Source: Bog-159 sp049511415 | GTDB taxonomy: Bacteria > Acidobacteriota > Terriglobia > Bryobacterales > Bryobacteraceae | Length of the DNA: 64,000 bases | Direction: 5' to 3' | Assembly (NCBI GenBank): GCA_049511415.1 | Contig: JBEKYC010000002.1 | Location: 159,811-223,810, forward strand | Shown: piece after piece, positions 9,075 to 17,999 of the stretch | Numbering within the stretch: position 1 is the first letter of the stretch | How the letters are laid out: the number at the start of each line of letters is the position of its first letter | Made by a program: the position numbers and the translations under genes | The notes under the pieces: generated by a model | What the model saw: only the letters and a program-made list of their open reading frames with translations | What the model was told of the DNA's origin: nothing | The model's database searches: none

Positions 9075-10061
9075 GTGAGCGATCTTACAAACTGGAAAGT
9101 TCACGGGCCCGTTCGTACGCTGCGCATCCAGCATGCCGAGTGGGATTTGAGTCGCGAAGAATGGCGGCTTCCGCGGCACTTCGGCATCTACCGATTCCGT
9201 CCCGACGGGCGGACCGAGGAAGCGGAACATCACAATCCGGATGGCAGCGTCGGTCGAATTACTTATGTGTACGATGACTCCGGCCGGCTGTTGGAAATCC
9301 GGAGCGGGGATTCGAAGGCGAAAACGCTTTACCAGTATGACGAATTCGGCAGGCAAATCCGAACCCTGGAAGTTACAGAGGATGGGACCACGCGGGAGAC
9401 CGACATCTGCCGCTATGACGGCGCCGGCCGCAAGACGAAGGTCCACCTTCAACCGCCTCGGAAACCAGGCGAGACGTACGGATATTGCATCGACGGCGAC
9501 GAAAGCGATGACGTATCCGAGATCGCCGTTCAGGACGAACAACATCGCGTGGTGAGCCGATTCGTGTTCGAAAGAGATGGCCGGGGGAGGCCGTTGAGCG
9601 TGACGCAGTTCGCGGGCGATGCATCCATGGGGGGTCTTGAAAACGCACTCGCGCAAGCGGGCCCGGCTGGCCGGGAACAGGCGCGGGCGGCTATCGCAAG
9701 CCTCTTTGGGCCTGGCGCGTCGCCCCTCGCCACGACTACCTACGCCTACGACGAGGCCGGCCGTCTTATGGAACGATACATGCGCATGGGGGAACTCGGT
9801 GGTCATCGCACAACTTATTCCTACGACGACAACGGCCGCGAAATCGCGAACGTTACAGAGCATTACAGCCGGCGGTACAGCATCGACGAAAACGGCAGCC
9901 TGCGGATCGCTTCCGAAGAGTCGCACAAACAACACTTCCGTTTCACATACGTTTTCGATGCGCATGGCAACTGGACCGAGCGCGCGGTCTGGAGCCGCCT
10001 GGAGCCGAACCCGAATTTCCAGCCGTCCAACGTGGAGCGGCGGGAAATCGGCTATCACTGA
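9075..10061 (+). CDS. YD-repeat (Rhs-like) protein, free-standing
   Basis: A 328-residue protein containing repeated YxYDxxGR units: YVYDDSGRLLE, YQYDEFGRQIR, CRYDGAGRKTK, YAYDEAGRLME and YSYDDNGRE, the signature of Rhs/YD-repeat shells. Unlike large Rhs toxins it is short and has no signal peptide, no PAAR domain, no conserved Rhs core and no toxin domain. The start is a GTG at 9075 preceded by AGGAGG with eight bases of spacing; an ATG at 9051 in the same frame has no such site. It is divergent from the MerB-like gene. It might be a fragment, a small binding protein or an immunity-associated protein; the function is unknown. Confidence 0.7.
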   Translation: MSDLTNWKVHGPVRTLRIQHAEWDLSREEWRLPRHFGIYRFRPDGRTEEAEHHNPDGSVGRITYVYDDSGRLLEIRSGDSKAKTLYQYDEFGRQIRTLEVTEDGTTRETDICRYDGAGRKTKVHLQPPRKPGETYGYCIDGDESDDVSEIAVQDEQHRVVSRFVFERDGRGRPLSVTQFAGDASMGGLENALAQAGPAGREQARAAIASLFGPGASPLATTTYAYDEAGRLMERYMRMGELGGHRTTYSYDDNGREIANVTEHYSRRYSIDENGSLRIASEESHKQHFRFTYVFDAHGNWTERAVWSRLEPNPNFQPSNVERREIGYH

Positions 10062-10111
10062 ATTTACATCAGGGCGCCGCAAAAACCACTTGCATTCCCG
10101 GTTTTCTTAGA

Positions 10112-10148
10112 GTAATGTATAGATAACATTTAGTAAATTATACATTAC
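10112..10148. promoter_or_regulatory. 10-bp inverted repeat operator with overlapping -10 (TACATT)
   Basis: GTAATGTATA at 10112-10121 is mirrored exactly by TATACATTAC at 10139-10148, separated by 17 bases. The right arm contains TACATT (10141-10146), which ends six bases before the ATG at 10153, so a bound protein would cover the promoter. The second gene of the operon encodes an XRE-type DNA-binding protein, which is the natural candidate for binding here and repressing its own operon. Confidence 0.6.
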
Positions 10149-10152
10149 GTTC

Positions 10153-10542
10153 ATGCAAAAGCAAAAAACAGAATCGTCTACCGTGGCGCTCCTCTTCACC
10201 CTTTGTCTGGCGGCCGCAATCGATGTTGGCGTCGGTTCGTGCTTGGGAAGTCCTCGCCTCGCCCGAAACACACGAATCGCAATCGCATTGCTGCCAATCC
10301 CCGCCAACCTCGCACTAATCGCTCTCTTCGTGCGCACGATCCGCAAACTCGATGACTTCCTGCGGCAAGTTCATCTGGAAGCGATTGCGATTGCTTTCCT
10401 GCTCACCGGGCTGGCAGTTTTTGTTTACGGATACCTGCAAAGGGCACAAGCCGTGGGACCCCTGAACGTGGCCATCGTCTGGCTTTTCATGGTGCTGTTT
10501 TACGGCATTGGATATCTGGTCGCGATCGGGCACTACCGATGA
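10153..10542 (+). CDS. Small integral membrane protein upstream of XRE regulator
   Basis: A 129-residue protein with about four hydrophobic segments (residues 10-30, 43-63, 76-95 and 106-125) and a short charged loop. It has no recognised catalytic motif. Its stop overlaps the XRE gene by four bases (ATGA), a common arrangement in which a small membrane protein is paired with a 65-70 residue Cro/CI-type regulator. It may sense a membrane or envelope signal for the regulator, but that is inference. The promoter and an inverted repeat lie directly upstream and the message is probably leaderless. Confidence 0.7.
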   Translation: MQKQKTESSTVALLFTLCLAAAIDVGVGSCLGSPRLARNTRIAIALLPIPANLALIALFVRTIRKLDDFLRQVHLEAIAIAFLLTGLAVFVYGYLQRAQAVGPLNVAIVWLFMVLFYGIGYLVAIGHYR

Positions 10543-10742
10543 AGAACCGGCTGCGCGTGTTGCGTGCCGAAGTGGATTGGACTCAGGCGCAGCTTGCCGA
10601 GGCAGTGGGCGTCTCACGGCAGGCGATTATAGCCATCGAGAACGGGAAGTATGACCCGGCGCTTCCGCTGGCCTTCAAGCTGGCGCGCGCCTTTGGGAAG
10701 AATGTGGAAGAAGTATTCGTCTGGGAAGGGAGTTCCAAATGA
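10539..10742 (+). CDS. XRE-family (YozG-like) transcriptional regulator
   Basis: A 67-residue protein that is almost entirely a Cro/CI helix-turn-helix: WTQAQLAEAVGVSRQAI followed by IENGKYDPALPLAF. Such single-domain regulators usually dimerise and repress their own operon. The gene overlaps both neighbours by four bases (ATGA at 10539-10542 and at 10739-10742), so it is cotranscribed with the membrane protein before it and the SnoaL-like protein after it. The perfect inverted repeat at 10112-10148 is its likely operator. Confidence 0.85.
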   Translation: MKNRLRVLRAEVDWTQAQLAEAVGVSRQAIIAIENGKYDPALPLAFKLARAFGKNVEEVFVWEGSSK

Positions 10743-11221
10743 AACGAATCGTTGCCGCTACCGGGCTTGCCATCCTGATGTTGACCGCAAGCCTCGCTCA
10801 GGATCCAATCGCGGAAAGAAACAAAGCCGTGGTCCGCAGGGTCTTTACCGATATTCTGACCCAAGGCAGGTACGACGTGTCCGGCGAGATCTACGCCTCG
10901 GACTTTGTCAATCACGGCGCCACAAAAGACGTCGGCTTGGACGAGAGCCAGGCCGGAAATCGCGGCTGGCGGACTGCGTTTCCAGACCTGGAAATGGTCG
11001 TCGTAAAAGAAATCGCGGAAGGCGACTTCGTAACCGTTCTATGGACGGGGCGGGGAACCAATACAGGCAGCGGCAATGGCCTGAACGCCACGGGAAAGAA
11101 GGCCGAAGGGCGCGGCATCAGCATGTTCCGCGTCGTCAACGGAAAGATCAAAGAGGAATGGACCGAATACAGCCAGTTGCTCCTCCTTCAGGAGTTGGGA
11201 CTGTTTCCCAAGCGCCAGTAA
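10739..11221 (+). CDS. Secreted SnoaL-like (ester cyclase fold) protein
   Basis: A 160-residue protein with a signal peptide (MKRIVAATGLAILMLTASLAQ) and a SnoaL/NTF2-like domain: RRVFTDILTQGRYDV, FVNHGA, and the family ending GKIKEEWTEYSQ. SnoaL-like proteins fold as a cone-shaped barrel; only some are polyketide cyclases and most soil-bacterial copies have no known substrate. The ATG overlaps the XRE stop by four bases, placing it under the same promoter. Export to the periplasm is predicted from the leader. Confidence 0.8.
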   Translation: MKRIVAATGLAILMLTASLAQDPIAERNKAVVRRVFTDILTQGRYDVSGEIYASDFVNHGATKDVGLDESQAGNRGWRTAFPDLEMVVVKEIAEGDFVTVLWTGRGTNTGSGNGLNATGKKAEGRGISMFRVVNGKIKEEWTEYSQLLLLQELGLFPKRQ

Positions 11222-11241
11222 ACTGAACCAGGACACTGAAC

Positions 11242-11943
11242 ATGACTTCAACCAAAACGGCGGCCAGAGTCGCAGGCTTACTGTACTTGTTAAACGGAAG
11301 CTTCGCTCCCTTCAGCCTTCTGTATATTCCCTCCGCTTTCCTAGTGGCGGGAGATGCCTCGGCGACCGCGAACAAGATCAGAGCTTCCCAGTTTCTTTTC
11401 CGTGCCGGCATTGTGGGCGAGCTGATCAGCGCAACCATTTTTGTCTTCGTGGGCCTGGCTTTCTACCATTTGCTGAAAGGGGTCAATAAGAAACACGCTT
11501 TGCTACTGTTGATCCTGGTTGTGGTCTCTGTCCCGATATCGTTTCTGAATGAGATGAATCGGCTGGCTGCCCTGATGCTATCGAGGGGTCCGGCTTACTT
11601 GTCGGTCTTCGATCGGCGTCAGGTCGATGCGCTGGTAATGGCGCTAATGAGTCTGCATGGTTCCGGACTTCTTCTCGTGCAGATATTTTGGGGCCTTTGG
11701 CTCTTCCCTTTCGGGATTCTTGTTTTCCAATCGCGTTTCCTCCCCCGCATTCTGGGCGTCTTGCTGGTCCTGGCTGGCGTTGGCTACGTAGCTGCCAGCC
11801 TTGCTTCTTTGCTCGTGCCGGCCTACGGACATTCGGTCTTCATGGCCGCGGGGCTGGTGGGGGGCATTGGAGAGGGGTCGACCATCTTGTGGCTCTTGAT
11901 TAAGGGAGCCGCGGCGAATCAGCCGTCACTGGAGCACGCCTGA
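11242..11943 (+). CDS. DUF4386 family membrane protein
   Basis: A 233-residue protein with six or so hydrophobic segments. The start TAARVAGLLYLLN, the phrase FRAGIVGELIS and the later RILGVLLVLAGVGYV are typical of DUF4386, a family of unknown function common in bacteria and often found beside small XRE or SnoaL-like genes. It starts 20 bases after the SnoaL-like gene and is likely the last gene of this operon. Its 3' end overlaps the convergent threonine aldolase gene by 18 bases. Confidence 0.8.
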   Translation: MTSTKTAARVAGLLYLLNGSFAPFSLLYIPSAFLVAGDASATANKIRASQFLFRAGIVGELISATIFVFVGLAFYHLLKGVNKKHALLLLILVVVSVPISFLNEMNRLAALMLSRGPAYLSVFDRRQVDALVMALMSLHGSGLLLVQIFWGLWLFPFGILVFQSRFLPRILGVLLVLAGVGYVAASLASLLVPAYGHSVFMAAGLVGGIGEGSTILWLLIKGAAANQPSLEHA

Positions 11944-12990
11944 TGCAATGGCGCTCGATTGCACCTGCGCCGTCACTTCCGCCAGCGCCGCCAAGGCCAG
12001 TTCGCAGCCTTCGCGGTCGACATCGTAGTGCGTCACCAGCCGCATCACCGTCGCATTGATCGGGTTGATCAGTATCCCCCTCTCCTTCAGCCGCGAACTG
12101 ATGGCCGCCCCGGCCAGCCCCGTGCCGCTCACATCGAAAATCACGATGTTGGTCTGCACCTTGGCCGGATCGATCCGGATGCCCGGAATCCGGGCCAGGC
12201 CTTTGGCCATCAGGCGGGCATTGCGATGATCTTCGATCAGGTGGCGCGGGCTTTGCTCCAGCGCGATCAGCCCGGCGGCCGCCAGCACTCCGGCCTGCCG
12301 CATACCGCCGCCAAGCCGCTTGCGATAAAGCCGTGCCTGCGCGATGTCTTCTTCAGTGCCGGCCAGCATCGAACCCACCGGCGCGCCCAGCGCCTTCGAC
12401 AGGCAGAACATCACCGTGTCCACCTTGGCCGCAATCTCGCGCACCGGCTTGCCGATGGCTTCCGCGGCATTGAACACCCGGGCGCCGTCCATGTGAACCT
12501 TCAGGCCGCGCGCGTGGGCGTTATCGCAGATCTCGTAAACCAGCGCCAGCGGATAAACCGTGCCGCCGGCGATGTTGTTCGTATTTTCGATTTCGATCAG
12601 GCCGGTCCGCGCGCGGTGCGGTCCCAGCGGACGGATTTCGCGCGCAATCTGCTCCCAGCTCATAATGCCGTCGCTGGTCTGAATAGGCCGCCCGACGCAT
12701 CCCGAGAACCAGGCCAGCATCGAAAGCTCATACTCGAGCAGGTGCGCGCGCACGTCGCAGATCACTTCTTCGCCATGGCGCGTGTGCAGCTTTACCGCGA
12801 TAGTGTTTCCCATGGTGCCCGTCGGCACGAACAGCGCGGCTTCCTTGCCGGAGATTTCCGCGGCGCGCTGCTCCAGCAGGTTTACGGTGGGGTCCTCGCC
12901 GTAAACGTCGTCGCCGACCTCGGCTTCCATCATGGCCCGGCGCATCTCCGGGGTGGGCTTGGTCACGGTATCGCTGCGCAGATCGATCAT
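11926..12990 (-). CDS. ltaE: Low-specificity L-threonine aldolase
   Basis: A 354-residue PLP enzyme of fold type I that cleaves threonine or allo-threonine to glycine and acetaldehyde. The family opening MIDLRSDTVTKPTPEMR is complete, H83 lies in the substrate-stacking region and the PLP lysine is K199 in CLSKALGAPVGS. The open frame extends upstream to 13212 but the true start is the ATG at 12990, which overlaps the hemW stop (ATGA), so the two are cotranscribed. Nothing unusual in length or motifs. Confidence 0.92.
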   Translation of the reverse strand: MIDLRSDTVTKPTPEMRRAMMEAEVGDDVYGEDPTVNLLEQRAAEISGKEAALFVPTGTMGNTIAVKLHTRHGEEVICDVRAHLLEYELSMLAWFSGCVGRPIQTSDGIMSWEQIAREIRPLGPHRARTGLIEIENTNNIAGGTVYPLALVYEICDNAHARGLKVHMDGARVFNAAEAIGKPVREIAAKVDTVMFCLSKALGAPVGSMLAGTEEDIAQARLYRKRLGGGMRQAGVLAAAGLIALEQSPRHLIEDHRNARLMAKGLARIPGIRIDPAKVQTNIVIFDVSGTGLAGAAISSRLKERGILINPINATVMRLVTHYDVDREGCELALAALAEVTAQVQSSAIASGVLQ

Positions 12991-14063
12991 GCCAGGAACT
13001 CCTGAAAGACTTCGTTGGATAACATCACGCCGCGGTCGGTCAGGCGCAGCGCACCGCCCTCCGCTGCAAGCAAGCCCTGCTCGATGAACCGGCGGATCGG
13101 CTCGCGAAAGTGCTGCCATTCGCTGGGGCTCGGCCGGATTCCTTGGGCCAGACGCAGGCCCACGAAAAACCGCTCCTCCAGCGCATTCGGCTCGACGCTG
13201 GTTGGCTGCCATGCGCCGAGATAATCGTCTATGGATTCGGGGTTTTGCCAGCGGAGCCGGCCATCGAACGAGTGGGCATCGCTGCCGAAGCCGGCGTAAG
13301 GCTCCCGCAACCAGTATTTCATATTGTGCCGCGATTCGTGGCCCGCCGCGGCGAAATTGGAGATCTCGTAGCGCGGCAGGCCCAGCCCGGCCAGCCGTTC
13401 GACGGCCGTCTCATACAAATCGGCCGTGAGATCCGCGCTGGGCCTGTCCGCCGCTCCATAGCGCGATCCGCCTGCCAGAATTTCGCGGCCCAGGCGGCTA
13501 TCTTCATCCACCTCCAGCATGTAGACGGAGGCGTGATCGGGTTCCAGGCGCGCGATCCAATCGAGCGACTCGCGCCAGCTTGCACCGGTCTGCCCGGAGA
13601 GGCCCGCAATCAGGTCGATATTGATCTTGTGTATGCCAGCGGAGCGCAGCGTCCCGATCTCCGCGGCCACGACTTCCGCCGTGTGCTTGCGTCCCGTGCG
13701 GGCGATCTCCGTTTGCACGAAAGACTGCACGCCCAGGCTGACGCGGTCGATACCCGCCTCCGCCCACGCGCGCGCTTGCGCCGCGGTGATCGTGCCGGGA
13801 GCGGCTTCCATGGTGGCTTCCAACCAGGGACGGCCCGGTATCAAGGCCAGCACGGACACCAGCGCATCCGGGTCCATGGCGCTGGGAGTGCCGCCACCGA
13901 GGTAGACCGTCTCCGGCTGCCAGGACCACGCGTGGCGTGCTATTTCCGCGCGCAACGCATCCAGGTATCGGGTTTCCATGCCGCGCGGAAAGACTCCGGA
14001 AGCGAAGTTGCAATAGGTGCACTTCTGCGCGCAAAAAGGAAAGGAAACGTAGACGCCCGCCAC
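12987..14063 (-). CDS. hemW: Radical SAM heme chaperone HemW
   Basis: A 358-residue radical SAM protein. The cluster motif CAQKCTYCNF places the three cysteines at 11, 15 and 18, and YLGGGTPS follows, as in HemW (formerly called coproporphyrinogen oxidase-like). HemW binds heme and is thought to hand it to target proteins. In this window heme-rich cytochromes and an oxidase are abundant, consistent with demand for heme insertion. The C-terminal HemW domain ending LTDRGVMLSNEVFQEFL is present. It is translationally coupled to ltaE. Confidence 0.88.
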   Translation of the reverse strand: MAGVYVSFPFCAQKCTYCNFASGVFPRGMETRYLDALRAEIARHAWSWQPETVYLGGGTPSAMDPDALVSVLALIPGRPWLEATMEAAPGTITAAQARAWAEAGIDRVSLGVQSFVQTEIARTGRKHTAEVVAAEIGTLRSAGIHKINIDLIAGLSGQTGASWRESLDWIARLEPDHASVYMLEVDEDSRLGREILAGGSRYGAADRPSADLTADLYETAVERLAGLGLPRYEISNFAAAGHESRHNMKYWLREPYAGFGSDAHSFDGRLRWQNPESIDDYLGAWQPTSVEPNALEERFFVGLRLAQGIRPSPSEWQHFREPIRRFIEQGLLAAEGGALRLTDRGVMLSNEVFQEFLA

Positions 14064-14161
14064 CTACTTCATGATAGCGTGGCGCCCCGTTTGCGTCGGG
14101 CCGAGCGATCCTTTTCGGACGGCACTGTGATGAAGGGGCGGATGGGGAAAGCAGCCAGGGT

Positions 14162-14538
14162 CTACAGATCTTCGGCGATGGCGCGGCGTTCCTCCACCAG
14201 TTGCCGAAACAGCGCCTCGGTATCGAACGGCAGCGTTCCGGTGGGCAGTTCCAGCGAGGTGAGGCGGGTGGGAACGAGCACCCCGTTCTCGAACCGTTGG
14301 GCAACGAGTGCCTCGGGATCTAGCAGGACCATGTGGCGGATATCGATTTGTTCGTAGTCGCGAAAGCGCGGGATTTGATCCGGGATGGAGTCCTCTGGTG
14401 ATAGAACCTCGACGACCGCCCATGGCACTACCGTTATCGCCCGTCCGAGTGCTGCTGGACTGCGTCCACGTCGGGGTGGTAGCTCGAATTGAGGTATTCG
14501 TCCGCCGAAACAAGCGGCGGACTGGGCAGAACCGCCAT
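14162..14538 (-). pseudogene. Broken Uma2-family endonuclease gene
   Basis: From an ATG at 14538 the minus strand reads MAVLPSPPLVSADEYLNSSY and then stops at DGR after 34 residues. In another frame, from about 14428, comes AVVEVLSPEDSIPDQIPRF and DIRHMVLLDPEALVAQRFEN, which is the C-terminal half of a Uma2/DUF820 PD-(D/E)XK domain. The central part of a normal gene of about 190 residues is missing and the frames do not match. Uma2 genes multiply in soil and cyanobacterial genomes and often decay. Probably not functional. Confidence 0.65.
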
Positions 14539-14556
14539 AAACTCAGCATACGGTCG

Positions 14557-15630
14557 TCACATGGACTCAATCCAAGCCTGCAGCCTGTCAGCCATCTTCG
14601 CGAACGTGAACTCCTCGGCACGCGCGCGCACCACCCGGCGATCCAGCAGCGCAGCGGCCCGCACACCTTCCACCAAACCGGCGACATCGCCCTGGGGCAC
14701 TAGAATCCCGCTCTTGCCGTGCTCGATGATCTCCGCCGGTCCGCCTTGATCGTACGCCACCACCGGTGTGCCGCAGGCCATGGATTCGATCACGATGTTC
14801 CCAAACGCCTCGATCCAGTGTGGCGTCACCAACGTCGCCCGCGCGGCGGCATAGCGGCGTTGCAGTTCTGTGGGGGGCAGGAATCCGTGATAGGCGACGT
14901 CCACCGGCCAATCCATTGCACCCTGCATCGTGCCGCATACGTCCAGCGGCATGCCCAGTTCGTGCGCCGCCGCGATGGCATCTCCGAGACCTTTTTCCGG
15001 CGAAATGCGTCCGGCCCAACAGAGCCTGTCCGCGGGCTCGGCATGGTACCGGAATACGGCCGTGTCCACCCCGCCGTAAAGCATATGGATCGCCTCGCGT
15101 TGCAGGAAAGGATAAGTCGCAGCCTGCGCGCCCGTATACATTGCCAGCCGGAGCTTGCCTTCCCGCCAGCGCTGCTCGATGATGCGGTCCACCTCGTCGA
15201 TGGCCGAACAGATGCTGATCCAATGACCCACCGGCTTGCTGAAAAATGGCGTCAGATAGAACGCCAACCAATCATAGTTCACGCCAATGATCACGTCGTA
15301 GTGCGGCTGGAGCGCAAATGCGCGGTCCCACATATTCTCCAGCACGCCGCCGGAACGCGCCTGAATACAAACACCCCGTTCCGCGCGCGTGGCGCTGGGG
15401 CTAAGCTCCCCTGATACCTGGTGCACGGTAACTCCCTCAACAGCCACCACACTGCCCGCGGGCGCGATGATGCCGACCTCATACCCACGTTCTACCAGAA
15501 TCGGCGCGAGGCCCAGCAGATGGGTTTCCACGCCGCCTGCCTCGCCCGAGCCGATCGGTCCCACCGGCGGCGCGACGAACAGAATACGGCGCGCAGCACC
15601 GTCTGTTATGCTGAGATTTCCTCGCGGCAA
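14557..15630 (-). CDS. GT4-family glycosyltransferase
   Basis: A protein of about 357 residues with GT-B architecture. The N-terminal domain begins ILFVAPPVGPIGSGEAGGVE, the glycine-rich acceptor loop. The C-terminal domain has CWAGRISPEKG and the nucleotide-sugar motif EAFGNIVIESMACGTPVV (E-x7-E), diagnostic of retaining GT4 enzymes. The start is unclear: the frame begins at a TTG at 15630 that overlaps the divergent DUF1015 start, and no ATG or GTG occurs near the natural beginning of the domain. Donor and acceptor are unknown. Confidence 0.78.
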   Translation of the reverse strand: MPRGNLSITDGAARRILFVAPPVGPIGSGEAGGVETHLLGLAPILVERGYEVGIIAPAGSVVAVEGVTVHQVSGELSPSATRAERGVCIQARSGGVLENMWDRAFALQPHYDVIIGVNYDWLAFYLTPFFSKPVGHWISICSAIDEVDRIIEQRWREGKLRLAMYTGAQAATYPFLQREAIHMLYGGVDTAVFRYHAEPADRLCWAGRISPEKGLGDAIAAAHELGMPLDVCGTMQGAMDWPVDVAYHGFLPPTELQRRYAAARATLVTPHWIEAFGNIVIESMACGTPVVAYDQGGPAEIIEHGKSGILVPQGDVAGLVEGVRAAALLDRRVVRARAEEFTFAKMADRLQAWIESM

Positions 15631-16865
15631 TGGCTAATATCTTTCCCTTCCAAGCTTATCGTTACAGCGACAAGGCAGGCGCGCTCGAGAACCTGGTGAC
15701 CCAGCCTTACGACAAAATCTCGCCGGAGATGCGGCAGCGTTATCTGCAGGCGAGCCCGTACAATTTCGTGCGGATTATCCTGGGTGAACGCTACGCATCG
15801 GACTCGGATATCGACAATGTCTACACGCGCGCGGCGCGCTTCCTAGCCGACTGGACCGCCGATGGTATCCTGGCGCGCGATGCCGAGCCGTCCCTGTTCG
15901 CCTATTTCCAGGAGTTCACCGTCCCCGACAGTCACGAGCGGCTGGTGCGCAAAGGCTTCATCGGATTGGGAGCGGTGGAAGAGTACGCCGCGGGCGTCGT
16001 GCACCGCCACGAGCAGACCCTCTCCGGTCCCAAGAAAGATCGCCTGGAGTTGCTGCGCCATACGCACGCCCACTTCGGCCAGCTCTTCATGCTGTATCCG
16101 GACCCGTCCGGCGAAGTCGACCACTTGCTGGACGAGGCCGCGCAGTCCGCTCCGCTGGCCGACTTTACCGACGAATATGGCGTGCGGAATTCCTTCTGGA
16201 AAATCGCCGAACCCGGCCGCGTGGCGCGCATCCGTGAATTGATGGCGGACAAAAAACTGCTGATAGCCGATGGGCACCACCGTTATGAAACCGCCCTGGC
16301 GTTTCATCGCGAGAATCCCGGACTGGCGGGCGCCGACCGCGTCATGATGACGTTCGTGAACATGCATTCGTCCGGTTTGAAGATTCTGGCCACGCACCGC
16401 CTGGTCTCGGGCGTGGACGGCTTCGATGCCGGCGAATTCATCCGGCAGGCGGCAGCGGGTTTCGAAGTGGCACAGATCTTCACCGTGGAAGCCCTGCAGC
16501 GGGCTTGGAACGAATCGCCGGACCGCGCCATTATCGGCGCCGCGATAGGCAGCCGGATCTATATGATCGAGGCGCGCGATTCCGCCGGGCAACTGGACGT
16601 GCGCGTCCTGCACGAGCGGCTGTTGCGCCTGCTGGGAATCGGCGAAGAAGCCGTGCGCGACGAAAAGAATCTGCGCTATGTGCGTGGACTCGATGCCGCG
16701 CTGGAAGCCGCCCGCGGCGGCGCGGCGCAGGTCGCCTTTCTACTGAAGCCGGTCGCGGTGGACGAAGTGGCGCGCATCTCGTTCGGCGGCGGCGTGATGC
16801 CGCAGAAGTCCACGGATTTCTATCCCAAGCTACTTTCGGGGCTGACGATCTATAAGTTGGACTAA
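15630..16865 (+). CDS. DUF1015 family protein
   Basis: A 411-residue protein of the DUF1015 family: PFQAYRYSD and QPYDKISPEM near the start, HRHEQTLSGPKKDR around residue 125 and the hallmark ADGHHRYETAL around residue 215. The family is widespread in anaerobic and soil bacteria, often near serine or phosphoglycerate metabolism genes, but its biochemical role is not settled. The ATG at 15630 follows a TATGCT box (15607-15612) by 17 bases, so the leader would be about ten bases. The gene is convergent with hppD. Confidence 0.85.
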   Translation: MANIFPFQAYRYSDKAGALENLVTQPYDKISPEMRQRYLQASPYNFVRIILGERYASDSDIDNVYTRAARFLADWTADGILARDAEPSLFAYFQEFTVPDSHERLVRKGFIGLGAVEEYAAGVVHRHEQTLSGPKKDRLELLRHTHAHFGQLFMLYPDPSGEVDHLLDEAAQSAPLADFTDEYGVRNSFWKIAEPGRVARIRELMADKKLLIADGHHRYETALAFHRENPGLAGADRVMMTFVNMHSSGLKILATHRLVSGVDGFDAGEFIRQAAAGFEVAQIFTVEALQRAWNESPDRAIIGAAIGSRIYMIEARDSAGQLDVRVLHERLLRLLGIGEEAVRDEKNLRYVRGLDAALEAARGGAAQVAFLLKPVAVDEVARISFGGGVMPQKSTDFYPKLLSGLTIYKLD

Positions 16866-16871
16866 ACCGTC

Positions 16872-17999
16872 CTACAAATTCCCGCGCCGCGCTTGTTCCC
16901 TCTCTATAGCTTCGAACAGCGCCTTGAAGTTACCCTTCCCGAAGCTGCGGCTGCCTTTGCGCTGAATGATCTCGTAGAACAACGTCGGCCGGTCTTCCAC
17001 GGGCTTGGTGAAGATCTGCAGCATATAGCCTTCGTCATCGCGATCCACGAGAATGCCCAGATCGCTGAGGCGGTCGATAGGCTCTTCAATGGGTCCGGTA
17101 CGCGCCGTCAGATCCTCATAGTAGGTGGAAGGCACCCGTAGAAACTCGATCCCCTGATCGCGCAGCCGCGTTACCGTCTCGATGATATTGTCCGTGGCCA
17201 TGGCGATATGCTGCACGCCAGGCCCGCCATAGAAATCCAAGTACTCCTCGATCTGCGATTTGCGCTTGCCTTCGGCCGGCTCATTAATCGGAAATTTTAC
17301 CCGGTCGTTGCCATTGGCCATCACCTTGGACATCAACGCCGAGTAATCCGTGCTGATATCTTTATCGTCGAAATGCTGATACAGGCGGAAGCCCATCACA
17401 TCGCGGTAGAAATTTACCCAAGTATCCATGGCGCCCCAGCCCACGTTGCCGACCATGTGATCGATATACTTCAGACCCACGGGCCGCGACACGGAATCTT
17501 CGGTTCCAATGCCCACAAAGCCCGGCAGGAAAGCGCCGCGATAGTTGCGCCGCTCCACGAAAGAATGAATCGTATCGCCGTACGCGGCAATCGCTGAAAT
17601 CCGCACTTCTCCATTTTCGTCGCGCAGCGTCTCCGGCTCGCGTACACCGCGCGCGCCGCGCCGCGTGGTTTCGCGATAAGCCGATTCCGCATCGTCCACC
17701 CATAGCGCGATGTCCCGCACGCCATCGCCATGCAGCCGGACGTGCTCGGCTACGGCATGCTCGGGCGCCAGCGCCGTCGTCAGCACCAGCCTGATTTTCC
17801 CCTGCTCCACCACCCAAGAGACCCGGTCGCGCGTGCCCGTCTCCGGTCCACGGTACGCCGTAAGACGCATGCCGAACGCCGAGCGGTAAAAATGCGCCGC
17901 CTGCTTCGCGTTGCCGACATAGAACTCCACATAGTCGGTCCCGTTTAAAGGCAGAAAATCCTTCTGCGTCTCCGTTCGTTTTTCCTCTAAGGCTTGCAT
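16872..17999 (-). CDS. hppD: 4-hydroxyphenylpyruvate dioxygenase
   Basis: A 375-residue HPPD, the iron enzyme that turns 4-hydroxyphenylpyruvate into homogentisate in tyrosine breakdown. The three iron ligands are visible: H181 in YIDHMVGNV, H264 in GVQHIAMATDN and E343 in FYEIIQRKG. The C-terminal gate region RKGSRSFGKGNFKALFEAIE is intact. The start at 17999 has GGGGAGGGG a few bases upstream and overlaps the aminotransferase stop by 13 bases. Homogentisate dioxygenase is not in the window, so the rest of the pathway must lie elsewhere. Confidence 0.95.
   Translation of the reverse strand: MQALEEKRTETQKDFLPLNGTDYVEFYVGNAKQAAHFYRSAFGMRLTAYRGPETGTRDRVSWVVEQGKIRLVLTTALAPEHAVAEHVRLHGDGVRDIALWVDDAESAYRETTRRGARGVREPETLRDENGEVRISAIAAYGDTIHSFVERRNYRGAFLPGFVGIGTEDSVSRPVGLKYIDHMVGNVGWGAMDTWVNFYRDVMGFRLYQHFDDKDISTDYSALMSKVMANGNDRVKFPINEPAEGKRKSQIEEYLDFYGGPGVQHIAMATDNIIETVTRLRDQGIEFLRVPSTYYEDLTARTGPIEEPIDRLSDLGILVDRDDEGYMLQIFTKPVEDRPTLFYEIIQRKGSRSFGKGNFKALFEAIEREQARRGNL

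Noticed and set aside
9021..10082. Upstream extension of the MerB-like frame, giving a 585-residue protein
   Set aside because: The extension is antisense to the YD-repeat gene and has no family character; the real start is the ATG at 9020.
11959..14357. Two long plus-strand frames over threonine aldolase and hemW
   Set aside because: Shadows of two well-supported minus-strand enzymes.
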